From Spirodela intermedia (taxonomy: Eukaryota; Streptophyta; Magnoliopsida; Alismatales; Araceae): DNA of 64,000 nucleotides. The position numbers and the translations under genes are program-made. Location: positions 6,369,501-6,433,500 of the forward strand of contig LR746268.1 in the NCBI GenBank assembly GCA_902729315.2. The letters are read 5' to 3'. Positions 11,878 to 23,656 of this stretch are shown in pieces; positions within the stretch are counted from its first letter, which is position 1, and the number at the start of each line of letters is the position of its first letter. Below the pieces are notes generated by a model, which made no database searches, was not told the DNA's origin, and saw only the letters and a list, made by a program, of their open reading frames with translations.

Positions 11878-12945
11878 TCACGGAGCTGCCGCGTCGACGG
11901 CGCTGCCACGCTGCGGCCGACGGGTTTGCCGGAGGATGAAGCCCCTCAAGTCTTCGATCATCACCTCCAAGCTCTTGAGATCGAAGAAGACGTAGAAGGC
12001 GTGGATGGCGCCGGCGTACTCGATGATCTCCGCCTCCTTCCCCCTCACCCGCAGGCTCCGGAAGTACTTCAGCTGCCAGTCCAGCAGCGGATCGAACTCA
12101 CCCACCATAACCACTACCGGCGGGAAGTTGTCCCCGAGGTCGGCCGCCGCGGCCTCGGGGTTCGACGCCTCGTGGTCCCGGGTGGCGCCGTGGGGGAGGA
12201 ATGCCTTCCAGAGCCAGTCCGTGCGGTCGGTGGTCACGAGGGGCCCATGAAGGAGGCGGATCTCCGAGTCCACTCGCTCCTCCCCGCCAAAAAAGGGCTG
12301 AATGGCGACGAGTCCCGCTAGCCTGATCCGACCCTGCGGGGGGCGCTCCCCGGCACTCCACCGGCGGGCGACGTGGTGAGCTATGTTGGCGCCGGCGCTG
12401 TCGCCGGCAATGAAGCAATTGGAGAGGTCGGCCGCCTCGAAGAAGTCCCGGAGGAGGCCCCCGCCGGGGACATCAACCATGGACTCGAGGAAATGGAGGA
12501 CGTCCACCCCGTCGTCGTACTGGGCGGGGAACCGGTGCTCTGGCGACAGGCGGTAGTTGACGGAGACTACGGCCACGGGGAGCTCGCTACAGATTCGGCG
12601 GCACACGGCGTCGTACTCAAGGGACGCGGCCGAGAGGAAAGCGAACCCGCCACCGTGGAAGAAAACGAGCACGGGCAGCGCCGCTCCCCTGGCGCCGCCG
12701 TCAGGGGCGGGCAGGAAGAGGCGGATCCAGAGTCGGCGAGCGGGGTCGATGGTGACGTCGGCCGTCCGGACTCCGCAGACGGGGTTGGGGTTGGGCCCGG
12801 CCTTGAGATCCACGAGCGAGACCAGGCGGCGGTTGAGCGTGCCACTGGGGCGGCGGACGGAGTCGCAGCCGATTGAGACGAGGGCGACTTGTAGCTTCGT
12901 CCACCATGGGAGGTTCGGGCCAACAGTAGAGAGCTTGCAGCTCAT
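11878..12945 (-). CDS. CXE18: CXE18-type carboxylesterase B (alpha/beta-hydrolase)
   Basis: Intronless, 355 codons from the ATG at 12945. A second in-frame ATG at 12960 would add five residues (MRSRK). The shorter form aligns with A and C and is preferred. HGGG is at 97-100, Ser183 in GDSAG, Asp285 in GEFDP and His315 in AIHAF, so it should be catalytically competent. Protein sequence is closest to C over the first 80 residues (GPNPNPVCG) but shares GGGLLR and FIAGDSAG with A, a mosaic that suggests gene conversion. Same GC-rich codon use as its paralogues. A plausible soluble esterase of unknown substrate. Confidence 0.93.
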   Translation of the reverse strand: MSCKLSTVGPNLPWWTKLQVALVSIGCDSVRRPSGTLNRRLVSLVDLKAGPNPNPVCGVRTADVTIDPARRLWIRLFLPAPDGGARGAALPVLVFFHGGGFAFLSAASLEYDAVCRRICSELPVAVVSVNYRLSPEHRFPAQYDDGVDVLHFLESMVDVPGGGLLRDFFEAADLSNCFIAGDSAGANIAHHVARRWSAGERPPQGRIRLAGLVAIQPFFGGEERVDSEIRLLHGPLVTTDRTDWLWKAFLPHGATRDHEASNPEAAAADLGDNFPPVVVMVGEFDPLLDWQLKYFRSLRVRGKEAEIIEYAGAIHAFYVFFDLKSLEVMIEDLRGFILRQTRRPQRGSAVDAAAP

Positions 12946-13190
12946 CTTCCTACTCCGCAATTGGGCAGTTGGTCAGTGGAGCTTCCCCTCTCCCTTGCCG
13001 CTCCATTCGCTACTTAAGTAAGAGGGCAGATATTGCTGGCCGCATTCATGACAAGGTTAGCCGCCGTACTCGGTTGGGCGTTGTCGTCCAAGTTCCTATT
13101 GGTCCCTACTGCCGTGGGAAGGACGGATCTCCTGCGCAAGGGATCTTCGGGGGGGGGGAGAGAGAGAGAGAGAGAGAGAGAGAGCCATGA
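12946..13190 (-). promoter_or_regulatory. CXE B 5' flank with G run and GA tract
   Basis: Upstream flank of CXE B. 13040-13147 is present again in inverted orientation at about 28060-28180. A G run (13149-13159) passes directly into a GA tract to about 13184. GA/CT tracts are common near plant transcription starts. The TGACGTCA site of the C flank is replaced here. Confidence 0.45.
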
Positions 13191-13450
13191 TATATCATAC
13201 AGACAGGAAGGAGAGAACATGAAGAACAAAGCGCAAACCTGGGCCAACTTATTTTAAGACCTGATGGCGAAGATAATGAGAGGTCAGCTTAACCGTGAAA
13301 AACTTGTGAGCTGGAAAATTTCAATCACGAATCTGCGTTTACATTGGGTCAGGTCAATGGAATAAGATTACCTTGAAGATGGTATGAGGTCCCTGGAGGA
13401 GAAGGTACGTCAAAACCGTAAAAGTGAGGTCAAAGAGGATTAGCTTGTCT
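13191..13450 (-). pseudogene. RRM-gene 3' end remnant beside CXE B
   Basis: Short remnant resembling the downstream part of the RRM family copies at 8480-8660, 24740-25050 and 36940-37240. Shared landmarks are the ACCTGGGCCAACTT-type start, the GAGGTCAGC stretch, and the AGATTACC / GGTCCCTGGAGGAG block. It is truncated before exon 2, where the copia element at 13541 begins nearby. It shows that unit 2 originally also had an RRM copy. Confidence 0.6.
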
Positions 13451-13540
13451 CTATATCAGAATCCACGTGCACATAAGATAAATATCTGAAGTCTCTACGG
13501 GAAGATAGAATCACATTCTTCATGCCTAGTGTTTCTCTTA

Positions 13541-13696
13541 TGTTAACACACGTGTGTAGAAAAATGTGTTGACTCATGTATAAATATCATCCTCTAGAGG
13601 AACAAATTGAGGGTTTCTTTCCGCTCTGTTTTGTCCGTTTCTTTTCTTACAGGCATGAGCTGCAGTTCATGCGGTTTCTTCTTATTAGGCCCTTCA
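13541..13696 (+). repeat. 5' LTR of copia element 6
   Basis: It begins TGTTAACACACG and shares with 19502-19666 the run ATAAATATCATCCTC, a GAGGGTTTC-like block and a CCCTTCAT end. About 156 bp, short for copia. The right end is uncertain because the primer-binding site lies some 20 bp further on. Confidence 0.65.
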
Positions 13697-16600
13697 TCAG
13701 CCTGGAATCAATATAATATGATATCAGGATGAGTGTGCTCCTTTCTCATTCTTTCTTCTGTTTAATGTAGCATATTTTCACACTTGCATGTGATGCGCAA
13801 AAGTGCTGTGTCCCCTCTTTGTATGATCATCTTGATCAACTACAAACTTTTTTGTGTCATAGTCGACACTCTTTCAACGAGATACATCATTTTTATAGTT
13901 TGCATACAAAGAAGGCGTGTTCCTCCTCAATCATGACAATACACCCTAAGGATGCTGCAAAACCAACTTTGACTAAAGTTTTTATAGACAATCCATTGAA
14001 TCCTTATTTTTCTACATCATTGATCCATTGAATTATCCGTCATGGCATTGAGCTATGATGATAGCTCTTTTACTGAAAGATAAGGTAGATTTTTTTATGG
14101 CAATTTAAAAACTAGTAAACAAAGAACCTGTTTTGTTATCAGCTTGGAATGGGAGCTACAATATGATTATTTCTTGGATATTAAATTAAATCTTCTGTGA
14201 AATATCAGCCAGCATCATCTATTCCAATTATGCATATGACAGTTGAATAGAGCTTTGAGATAGTTATCGTCAAAGTAATGGACTTATGAAATTTCAATTA
14301 TGGGATAAACTAATAAATTTTCTTCAGAATCAAGATTCAATTAAAACTTATTTTATCAAATTAAAAACTATTTGAGAATTGTTAAATAACTCAACATCTG
14401 CATCTTCTTTTGGGACAAAAGAACAAATGACTCATTGGTCAATTTGAGTCCATATCTTATTTATTGATCCAATACTATCTATAAATAAGGTGTTCTCCCT
14501 TATGTCTCAAGAAGAATATCATCAACAAGTTCATGTCCAACATTGAGTTGATCTATCCAACACCATGACATTTGCCACCAAGATGATGACTTCAAAGTCT
14601 TCAGAAAAATTTTAACCAAGTTTAGAGCATTTTTTTTTTTAATATTGCACAAATTATAATTTTTCAAGACATACATGAGAAAATACTATAAATTACATAC
14701 TTATCTGTCAAGGTATAAACTAAGAAAAAAATATTGTGAAGCCAATGCCAATCAAATTTAAATTTTGACTCTACTCAACCATAAGATGTTTGGGATATTG
14801 GAATTTTTGTAAACAAATTGACCTCTCAACTCAAAATCAATTGATATCCATGCTAGCTAGATATTTAATTTCATCTACAATAATTTCCTGCAAACAAGAT
14901 GCACATTTATCATCATATTCTATGAGAAATTATTTCTTCATTTCTTTGGATTCTACTCTATGTACTAATAATCATTGGCCAATTGATTACGTAGTATCAA
15001 GCCATATATGTTCCAATGCAAATGTCTGCATTGCATTATGACCAAAATGAAATTCAAAAATCATGTTACCCAACAATGCATACATACTTGTTAACTTATA
15101 GGGTGATATGAATTTAAAATCTCAATTGATCCTTAAGAATGTCTTAGTCTACCCTTGATTTAAATTTGATCTACTCTCAATGTTGTGACAATAGATTCAG
15201 GAGTTTATGTCTATTTTTCCCCTCACTATTTTGTGACTTAGGATGCCTCTCACATGATAATGATTGGGTAATAGAATTCAATACTTCTATATTTTGGAGT
15301 CAACAAATTTATCTACATTGACTGATCACAAAATGACACAAGTTTCTATAAACAGTATTTCAATTGAAGTTTCACACAAGATTTGTCTACCATTAAAGGT
15401 TTTTAATGCGATAAAGAATCATTTATTTGTGTTGGTCTTTATAATAGAAAGCCATATTATATTTATATGATAGAGAAACAAAAGTATTTATCTTTTGTAA
15501 GTCACAATAATACTTTTAATGTCCTTTTAATCTAACATATTGCAATGTTTGGGGACACATTGTTAGCCACTCTAATAATTGATATTTTCTTACACTTTGT
15601 GGATGATTATAGTCTTTTTACTTGGGTTTTTCTTATGAAATGTAAACCAAATGTCACATTTATCATTCCAATTTTTTTTTAACAGGATTCACACTCAATA
15701 TGAACATAAGATCAAACAATTCAGATTTATTAATGCTAAATAACTTTAGTTTAATTATTTCTTCACTAAGAAACATGGTGCTTGATATGTCATAAAAAAA
15801 ATTTGTGATAGAGTTAAGACATCAATATTTATTAAATGTGGTAAGATAATTTTATTTTCAATCTCACATTTTGGTTTGATTTCATTATCATCGCTACATT
15901 TTTCATAGCTGTATTTCAACTCTAATTTTAAATAACATAATTTCATATAAATTTCTGCATTTGAGATTAGTTGATTACTCATCTTTCAAGTATTTGGTTG
16001 TTTAGTTTGTCTTTACTCTTTTAACTCATAGACACAACTTTCATCTTTGTAAAAGGTAGTGTGTCTTCACTTGATATCCAATTGGGACAAAAAGTTATAA
16101 TTTTCATGTTCTTGAAACAAAAGATATCTTTATCTCAATAGATTATTATTGACAGATATACACTTTTCATTTTACTAATTTAGCCCATTAGATGACTTAG
16201 TTGATCTATTCCTTAAATTGACTATTCTTGTAGAATTGGATGTTTGATTTGCAAACAGCCCATCGCCAGAGTTGTATTTACCTCCGTCAACCCAAAAATC
16301 TACTTGCATTAGAAAATAATCTTCTTACATTTGGAACTTCTATTGTAACGCCTTATTCTATACCTCATCCCACAATACCAATCATTCATATCTTCTCTCT
16401 AACTATATTTCCTTTGATTAATTATCATCCCCCTATAAATATATTGTCATATAAATCTCATCCAATTACGAACCATGATTTATCATGAAGCTATTAAATT
16501 TACTCATTGACAAGAGGTGATGTATATTGAATTATATGTCATGATAATAAATAAACAAGACATGGTCTATTTTCTTATTTTCAACATGAAAATATATAGT

Positions 16601-16810
16601 TAGACGTAGGTAGTTTTGTAAAGTTATGTACAATTCTGATATTTCTATTGAGTGATATAGAAGCCATCTCATCATTAAAGGATATACACAACAAGAGGGC
16701 ATAGGTTTTCTTGAAATGTTCTCTCATGCTGCAAATGCCATCACCATCAAACTATCACCAATTAATGATTTCCTTAATGGTGATTTACTCAAAGAAGTTT
16801 ATATGAATCT

Positions 16811-18425
16811 TGTTGGGGAATTAAAATATATGATATTCTAATGATGATAAAAAAATTAAGACTAACTGAAAGATCAAATCATGCTTAATTAAGAGTATGC
16901 ATGATATAAGATTGAACATTAAAATACTTAAGTATAATTCAAATAAGATCATTAGAACTTTAAATAAAAAAATATCAAGTATGATCATGACCAATGATGT
17001 TGAACAAGTTAAATTGATTGATCACAGTATGATGAAGTACTATTTTGTATATTATTATGGAAGTTATTAATACATGCAAAAATTATTGTTTTAAGAAAAT
17101 TATTTATTAAGATGTTCATTTTAAATCAAAAAAATTATGAATAAAAATAAGGGTAATGAAAGCTTGCTCAATTATCTATAAACTCATAATTTTACATCAT
17201 AAGTTTTGAAAGGTTCTGACATGCAGTCATATTACTAATTTATGTGAAAATATATTTTCTAGATGTTACTAAATATTATGTTGAAAATGTTATTGACTGC
17301 TTAAATCACCAAAGTAATAATTTAAAGTATTGAAATCTTCAATCAAGATGTCTTCTAAGACATTATACTTTATCTTAAATGATTTGGAATGGTCTTGGAA
17401 GTTTTATTTAACACTTAGTCAGATATATTTTATTAGTTAACTCATAATATTAGATCCAAAATGTACTTCATATGAACTGACATAATTTGGATATGAATGT
17501 AAAGTTTTAATAGAACTCCAAATTAGTTTCATTTAAGGATATCTTGATCACTTAAAGGACATATCATATTAGTCTCTCAACTATTTGAATTAATCATACT
17601 TTGGAGAAAATAGTCATAGAAAAATTGTGAAAATCTAAACATATTTTCATACAAGATTTGTTGATAAATCATATTGTCTTTCAATGACTAAAGGTGAGTC
17701 AATGATAATTTTTATTTTCTCAATGACCTCTAATTTTACATTTAGTTTTCACATTATAAATTCTAGTAATAAATTGTAAGGATCATGTTAGTTAGTCAAT
17801 AAGTGTGAAGTCATTAATTAAAAGAGATTATATCGTTAAAAGATCATCCTCAACTTGATTAAAAATTTAAAGAGCCTTCTATCAATAGTTACTAATTTGA
17901 AAAGAAGAAGACAACAAGTTCAAAACAAACATCATTATCTTTATTGAACTTCTAGACATACTCAAAGTTTACATCATCTTCTGAAAACTATCCATAGTTA
18001 AATCATTTCATATCTCTTATGAGATATTCATGTATAACTTAATCACTTGTGGGATCTATTCTTTTACACAGTTATTGATCTTCTAGAGTCATGAATATAA
18101 AAGGAAGTTTTACGATGAAATTTTGTGGGAGCTAAACCCAATAATTAGTAGTGTGTGATAGATGATCATAGCTCGTAGAACCAAAGAATATGAAGTGTTC
18201 TTTGAGAGTGACATAGGCATGAGACTAAACCACTAAAAATCCTATCTTTGTATAACCTTGGTTTAAGTTTTAGAGAAGTAAGAACTAGTAGAAAAATCCT
18301 TTATAGCATTTACATATATTTCTCAACTAAGAAAATTAGTAGTGAATAATTCAACCCCCACCCTCGTTTCTTGATTTTAGTGAGAGCCAAAACCTAATAA
18401 ACTTACCTTTAGACCTTTCTCACGA
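16811..18425. mobile_element. Nested insertion inside copia 6 RT (solo-LTR-like)
   Basis: The RT frame stops after EVYMNL and resumes about 1.6 kb later with DNKLICKLHKS, residues that are nearly adjacent in intact copia RT. The insert begins TGTTGGGGAATTAAAA, like an LTR 5' end, and has no coding sequence. A CA-rich stretch at 18350-18365 resembles copia LTR ends. The right border is only known to about 30 bp and no clean target duplication was found. Confidence 0.55.
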
Positions 18426-19501
18426 GAGAGAGACCTCTTCAAGACAACAAACTCATTTGCAAGCTACATAAATCTGCTTATAGACTTCACCAACTTTCAA
18501 TACAAGGGTATTATATGTTATCCACTTTATTACTTCATTACAGATTTACTCAATTTAAAAGTGATTGTTATTTATTCACCAAAGAACATAGTTATAACTT
18601 TGTTGCTTTACTAATTTAGATGACATCATCTTAGTAGGGTCATGTTTTCTATTATTCCTGATTTGAAAATTTTCTTATAAGCTCAATTTAAACTCAAGAA
18701 TCTGTATTCTTTGATATACTTTGGAGATTATGAATTGTCTACTCCACCACAAGTACTATGTTATCTCAACAACATTATACTTTACAATTATTAGAAGATA
18801 CTAATTTTCTCAACTCTTTACTGACTTTGACTCCCATGATTCCTCACTTAAAACTCAATATAGCAATTCAATCATTACTTTACAATTATCATACTTCACT
18901 TTCCCATTTGGATTTTATAGTTATGATGCATAAACTGAGTTTATGGCCTAACCTTGACTTCCTCATTTACATGTATAACATCACCTCTTTTGTTACTTGA
19001 AATTTACGTTAGGAATATATATATTTTTTCCAACTTTATCTTCTATATAACTTCAAGTCTTCTCTAATGCAAATTGGGTAGCATGTCTTGACTCTTGAAA
19101 ATCAATCTTTGGTTTTATATCTTTCTTGGTGATTCTCTTATCTTCTAGAAGGAAAATAATCAATCAATTATATTTTTATTGTTCATCAAAGTTGAATGTT
19201 GAGCATTAATTATGGCAACTATCAAAATTATTTAGATATAACAACTATTATATGACTTTTATATTGTCATCACTATTCTAGCTCTTTTATTTTGTGATAA
19301 TCAAGCTATTATGCACATTGCTTCTAATCTTACCTTTCATGTGTGAACCATGTACATTGAGATTGACTGCCATTGGGATTAGTTGGCATCATCAAGTTTC
19401 TTCCCAAGCAATGTTTGTTAAACTCCTTTTCTCTTCTCATTTATCTTTCTTATTGTCTAAGTTAACTATTCAAAACATTTATAGTGTATCTTAAGGGAGA
19501 G

Positions 19502-19666
19502 TCTTGAATTACTCTACACATGCGTTGAAACACAAGTGAATGCATGCATAAATATTATCCTCCAGATGAAATAAATTGAAGGTTTCCTTTTGCTTTGTGT
19601 TTGCCCCTTTGCTCTTTCACAAGCAATAATTTCAATTCATTTGATTCCCTCCTGTTGGGCCCTACA
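19502..19666 (+). repeat. 3' LTR of copia element 6
   Basis: It follows the copia C-terminal stop and an AAGGGAGAG polypurine-like tract at 19492-19500. It is similar to 13541-13696. The two LTRs differ at many sites, so the insertion is old. Confidence 0.65.
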
Positions 19667-20199
19667 TAGTTATGTGATGAAAAGATAATGGACTTAAGGA
19701 AACTGCACACATAATTAAGATATTATGTGAAAATGTGTGTCGACACATACACATATAGACATAACGATAGAATATAATATAAAAATATGAGAAATCAATT
19801 CAGCAACTCCTTTTGGTGTTTCACTTAGTCATATCGAACCTAACACTATAGTATATTGAGACAATGTAGTCTAAACTCTAAGACCTTATTAGACTTTCTA
19901 CATTCATAATTAAACTATGTTGAATATCTTTCACACAATTTTCTATAATTATTATCACTACTCTATCAAGTTTGATATGACTTTTTTTCCTTACATTACA
20001 TGTTGATGTGCTCACATTTTTTATACTAACATCAATAATTTTACGTATTTTATTGATTTATTCCTCTTGATTTACTAATGTGTTGTTTCCCTATCTTTGA
20101 CACTTTAAATAGAGTATGATGTTTCTTTTGACTCTTTCCTACAAACATCCTTGATTAAAATTATATTACAAAATTTATCTACTTACAACAATCACCACA
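19667..20199. other. AT-rich spacer, nothing recognised
   Basis: No open frame or recognisable repeat boundary. It may be more of the adjacent copia 3 remnant, given short matches to its integrase zone, but I cannot support that. Confidence 0.4.
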
Positions 20200-21051
20200 G
20201 TTTTATAAGCCTCAAGTAATGAATAAATAAAATTTAAACTCTTATTTAATCATAAAAAATAATGTCTACAGTGCTCAACTTACTAATTATCAAATTGAAC
20301 ATGTAGAAATTGTCCATAATATTTGTGAATTTTATCTTTGAACTAAAGAGATACCATTTTTGATACAAATGATTTTCCATATGCATTTGAGAGAGTTATC
20401 ATAAGCTATATTGTGATGTTATCATTTATAATATTCAGTGCAACATTCTTGGTTAGCATTAGATGAACCACTTTTAAGATTTGCAAATCTTAGAGTTCTC
20501 AATCTTCTCAAAACATCTCATTTGGCTTTAGATCAAACAACAATTGATGAAGATTTAAATAGTATGAATAATCCTTGATCTATTTCTCCTAAAATCTGAA
20601 GTCATTTCCATCAAGTTTTTTTTCTTTTTACATTAACCTCATACATTGCTATTCCTCTCATTCTTTCTCTCAAGTTGACCTCACCACAAATGAGTTCTCT
20701 TAAGAATTAAACAACTTCATACTGAAGACTCTAATATTAGAGGTTGAGGATGACAGATCCACTAATTACTCTTCTTGCATAGTGGAAGACTAATATAAAC
20801 ACACCATGTGATCAAAAGGGAAAGAGAGTTCACAATGGAGAACCTATTAAATTTACATAGTTCAGACGAACCATCCTATATTCACACTCACACTAAAATA
20901 TTTTTTCATCATAATCATTTTATACAACCTTGGCATCATCATACCTTTGGATGCCCTAAGAACAAGATTTAAGATAGATTTGTATACTCACTGAAGAGGC
21001 CATTGAGCCCACTAGAACCCAACAAGAGATTGTTCACCCTTGCTCTAACAA
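20200..21051 (-). mobile_element. Ty1/copia element 3, gag remnant plus LTR
   Basis: Minus-strand gag remnant matching 4800-5310 of copia 2 block by block (AATTATCAAATTGAAC, GCAACATTCT, ACATCTCATTTGGCTT), then an LTR from about 20741 to 21051 ending CTCTAACA. Its right junction with SMR-intron sequence is at the same point as in copia 2. Elements 2 and 3 are therefore copies of one insertion, duplicated with the unit. Confidence 0.75.
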
Positions 21052-21660
21052 TATAATCCCTTATGAATCATTATAAGTTGTAACATTGGGAACAATGTTC
21101 ATCATCTTAATTTCATCTATGATTTTTGCCTATTTCATGAGTAAATCATAACTACTATGTTGAGGAAAATAACATAAGGTTGTGTACAAATATTGATATC
21201 CTACATAATAGACCACCCATTGGTTACAATCTTGGAACATCATTCTTTCTAAATTATAAAATGAAGTAAAAAGAACTTATTTTCATCAAAATTTTCATGA
21301 GAATTTGTATGGCTCTTTAATACATTATCTCTTAAATCTATATCTTTGTTTCAATATGAATGCAGATTTGAGTAATCTTTTGGGAATTAATTAATTTCTC
21401 ATCTTTATCATCATGTATGTCATCAGTTGCATTATTATGCTTTTAATGCCAATTATAAAGGATAAGGCCACCCCTATTTTTTTCTTTACATGTCATTTGG
21501 TGTTGTATTCTTGTTAGGCCTCTTAATTCCTACATTGGTGTAACATAACTAATTCCTAGTAGCTAACAGTATTACTAATTCTCTTTGACCGGGTTACGCA
21601 GAAATAGTTGGTAGTAACTTTTATGTCATCAATAATGTATTTCTGTAATAAAATATCTGC
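21052..21660 (+). repeat. Duplicated fragment of the SMR gene 5' intron, unit 3
   Basis: Collinear with 5627-6250 and with 40387-41066. It begins ATATAATCCCTTATGAAT against GTATAAACCCTTGTGAAT in the intact intron and ends at GTCATCAATAATG. It carries no SMR coding exon. Confidence 0.75.
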
Positions 21661-22261
21661 ACCAGAGCTCTTCCCCATCTCCCCAGACGGAATTTATTGA
21701 AGGCAAGCATAATTGGGTTCTTGGTTTCTTTGGGCCCCAAAAAATCTAGCCTATTTATTTTACCGATGTGCCAGCCAGACTCTAACTTTACTGGGCCAAG
21801 ACACGAAGCTTCAGACCAAGATTAACGTAGCCTGATCTAGATCACGTCCTACCATGACAGTGAACCTCAACTTCCGGATCATGTCCTACCATGTCTTATT
21901 GGGCCAAATATCTCTCCCGCTAGACGTGCATCTATTGAGACATACGGAAACCAGTTTGGGCTAGATAGGAATAACTAGACCGAGTGGCCCAGACCCAGAT
22001 TACAGAAATCCAATCGTACTGTTTAGGCTGCGGCTAAACCAAGACCCATGGTAAATTATATATCCCACATTGATAAATAATAAACAAAATTGTATTCTCA
22101 TCTTTCTCTTTCAGATAAGAATAGATGTTTTCCTGCCTATATTTAATAAAAGTCGTAAATGGTACATTGAAGGAGTATATTAAGCCTGCCGCCGTCCAAT
22201 TCAATTCGTCGTCGCCTCATCCCAATCGAGACCGGTCATTTGCTCGTGTTGACCGGCTGTC
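21661..22261. other. CXE C 3' flank, no gene
   Basis: Matches the 3' flanks of CXE A (6256-6530) and B (11276-11500), including CTGGGCCAAGACACG and the block AATAAATAATAAACAAAATT before a short CT tract at 22098-22113. The last 100 bp are probably 3' UTR. Confidence 0.6.
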
Positions 22262-23329
22262 TCACGTAGCCGCCGCATCGACGGCGCCGCCTTGTTTCGG
22301 CCGGTGGGTCTCCCGGAGGATAAAGCCCCTCAAGTCTTCGATCAACACCCCCGATCTCCTTAGATCCGGGAACAAGTAGAAGGCGTGGATGGCGCCGGCG
22401 TACTCGATGATCTCCGCCTCCTTCCCCCTCAACCGCAGACTCCGGAAGTACTTCAGCTGCCAGTCCAGCAGCGGATCGAACTCACCCACCATAACCACTA
22501 CCGGCGGGAAGCTCTCCCCGAGGTCGGTCGTCGCGGCCTCGGGGTTCGCCGCTTCGTGGTCACGGGTGGCACCGTGGGGGAGGAATGCCTTCCAGAGCCA
22601 GTCCGTGCGGTCGGTGGTCACGACGGGCCCACGAGGGAGGCGGATCTCAGAGTCCACTCGCTCCTCCCCGCCGAAAAAGGGCTGTATGGCAACGAGCCCC
22701 GCCAGCCTGATCCGACCCTGCGATGGGCGCTCCCCGGCGGTCCACCGGCGGGCGACGTGGTGAGCTATGTTGGCGCCGGCGCAGTCGCCGGTGAGGAAGC
22801 AGTTGGAGAGGTCGGCCGCCTCGAAGAAGTCCCGGAGAACGTCCCCGCCGGGGACATCATCCTTGGACTCGAGGAAATGGAGGACGTCCACCCCGTCGTC
22901 GTACTGGGCGGGGAACCGGTGCTCCGGCGATAGGCGGTAGTTGACTGAGACTACGGCCACGGGGAGCTCGCTACAGATTCGGCGGCACACGGCGTCATAC
23001 TCTTGGGAAGCGGCCGAGAGGAACGCGAACCCGCCACCGTGGAAGAACACGACAAGGGGCAGCGCCGCTCTCCCGGCTCCGCCGTCGGATGCGGGCAGGA
23101 AGAGGCGGATCCAAAGTCCGCGAACGGGGTCGAGGGTGACGTCGGCCGTCCTGATGCCGCAGACGGGGTTGGGGTTAGGCCCGGCCTTGAAATCCACGAG
23201 CGAGACCAAGCGGCGGTTGAGCGTGCCGTCAGGGCGGCGGACGTAGTCGCAGCCGATTGAGAGGAGGGCGACCTGCAGCTTCGTCCAACATGGGAGGCTG
23301 GGGAAAACAGTTGAGCGCTTGTAGCTCAT
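22262..23329 (-). CDS. CXE18: CXE18-type carboxylesterase C with Ser183 replaced by Cys
   Basis: Intronless, 355 codons, no stops, start ATG at 23329 aligned with A and B. The HGGG loop (97-100), Asp285 and His315 are intact. The nucleophile elbow reads TGDCAGAN: codon 183 (22783-22781) is TGC where A and B have AGC, a single A-to-T change. Neighbouring residues also differ (FLT for FIA before the GD). In serine esterases a Ser-to-Cys nucleophile usually costs most activity. The reading frame is otherwise preserved, so the protein may keep weak thiol-based activity, bind ligand without hydrolysis, or be young and decaying. GC-rich like its paralogues. Confidence 0.92.
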   Translation of the reverse strand: MSYKRSTVFPSLPCWTKLQVALLSIGCDYVRRPDGTLNRRLVSLVDFKAGPNPNPVCGIRTADVTLDPVRGLWIRLFLPASDGGAGRAALPLVVFFHGGGFAFLSAASQEYDAVCRRICSELPVAVVSVNYRLSPEHRFPAQYDDGVDVLHFLESKDDVPGGDVLRDFFEAADLSNCFLTGDCAGANIAHHVARRWTAGERPSQGRIRLAGLVAIQPFFGGEERVDSEIRLPRGPVVTTDRTDWLWKAFLPHGATRDHEAANPEAATTDLGESFPPVVVMVGEFDPLLDWQLKYFRSLRLRGKEAEIIEYAGAIHAFYLFPDLRRSGVLIEDLRGFILRETHRPKQGGAVDAAAT

Positions 23330-23408
23330 CTTCCTCCGAAAATGCTTAGTGGAGCCGCTCCTCCACCCAACTTCTTCATTCGCTCCTTATTAAGAGGATA
23401 GATATTGC

Positions 23409-23418
23409 TGACGTCAAC
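23409..23418. promoter_or_regulatory. TGACGTCAAC site upstream of CXE C
   Basis: Palindromic TGACGTCA core, 80 bp upstream of the start codon and at the same relative place as CGACGTCAAC in CXE A. It resembles a bZIP/TGA-type site. Function is inferred. Confidence 0.35.
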
Positions 23419-23656
23419 AATTACAAGATTAGCCGCCGTATTAATTCGGTTCCCACTTGTCCATACTCAGGTCGCTAGTTGGAAGGAGGGTTTCACCCGA
23501 TCTCCAGGACCCGACCGGGGCGCCATGTACGGACGGATAGTCTTTCCGAAAAGAACAAGCCAAACAATATGGAGGACTCCCGGGAAACCTCTGCGTGAGA
23601 GGGATCAAATAGTTGAGAGCATCAGGAAGACATTAACCAGATGTGAAGAGGAATAG

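Larger units (their letters stand above)
13541..19666 (+). mobile_element. Ty1/copia element 6, both LTRs present, degraded, with nested insertion
   Basis: Plus-strand copia with similar LTR ends at 13541-13696 and about 19502-19666. The PBS-like TGATATCAGGA is at about 13719. In order: a gag-like zone; protease-like NNHWPID at about 14960; integrase-like LTLVDDYSLFTWVF at 15590-15640; RT start (NDFLNGDLLKEVYMNL) to 16810; RT resuming at about 18430 (CKLHKS); DDIILVGS at 18620 (the YVDD box); LLEDTNFL at 18790; RNase H CDNQAIMHIASN at 19295. It ends at the usual copia C-terminus just before the 3' LTR. Many stops and frameshifts make it inactive. Confidence 0.85.
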
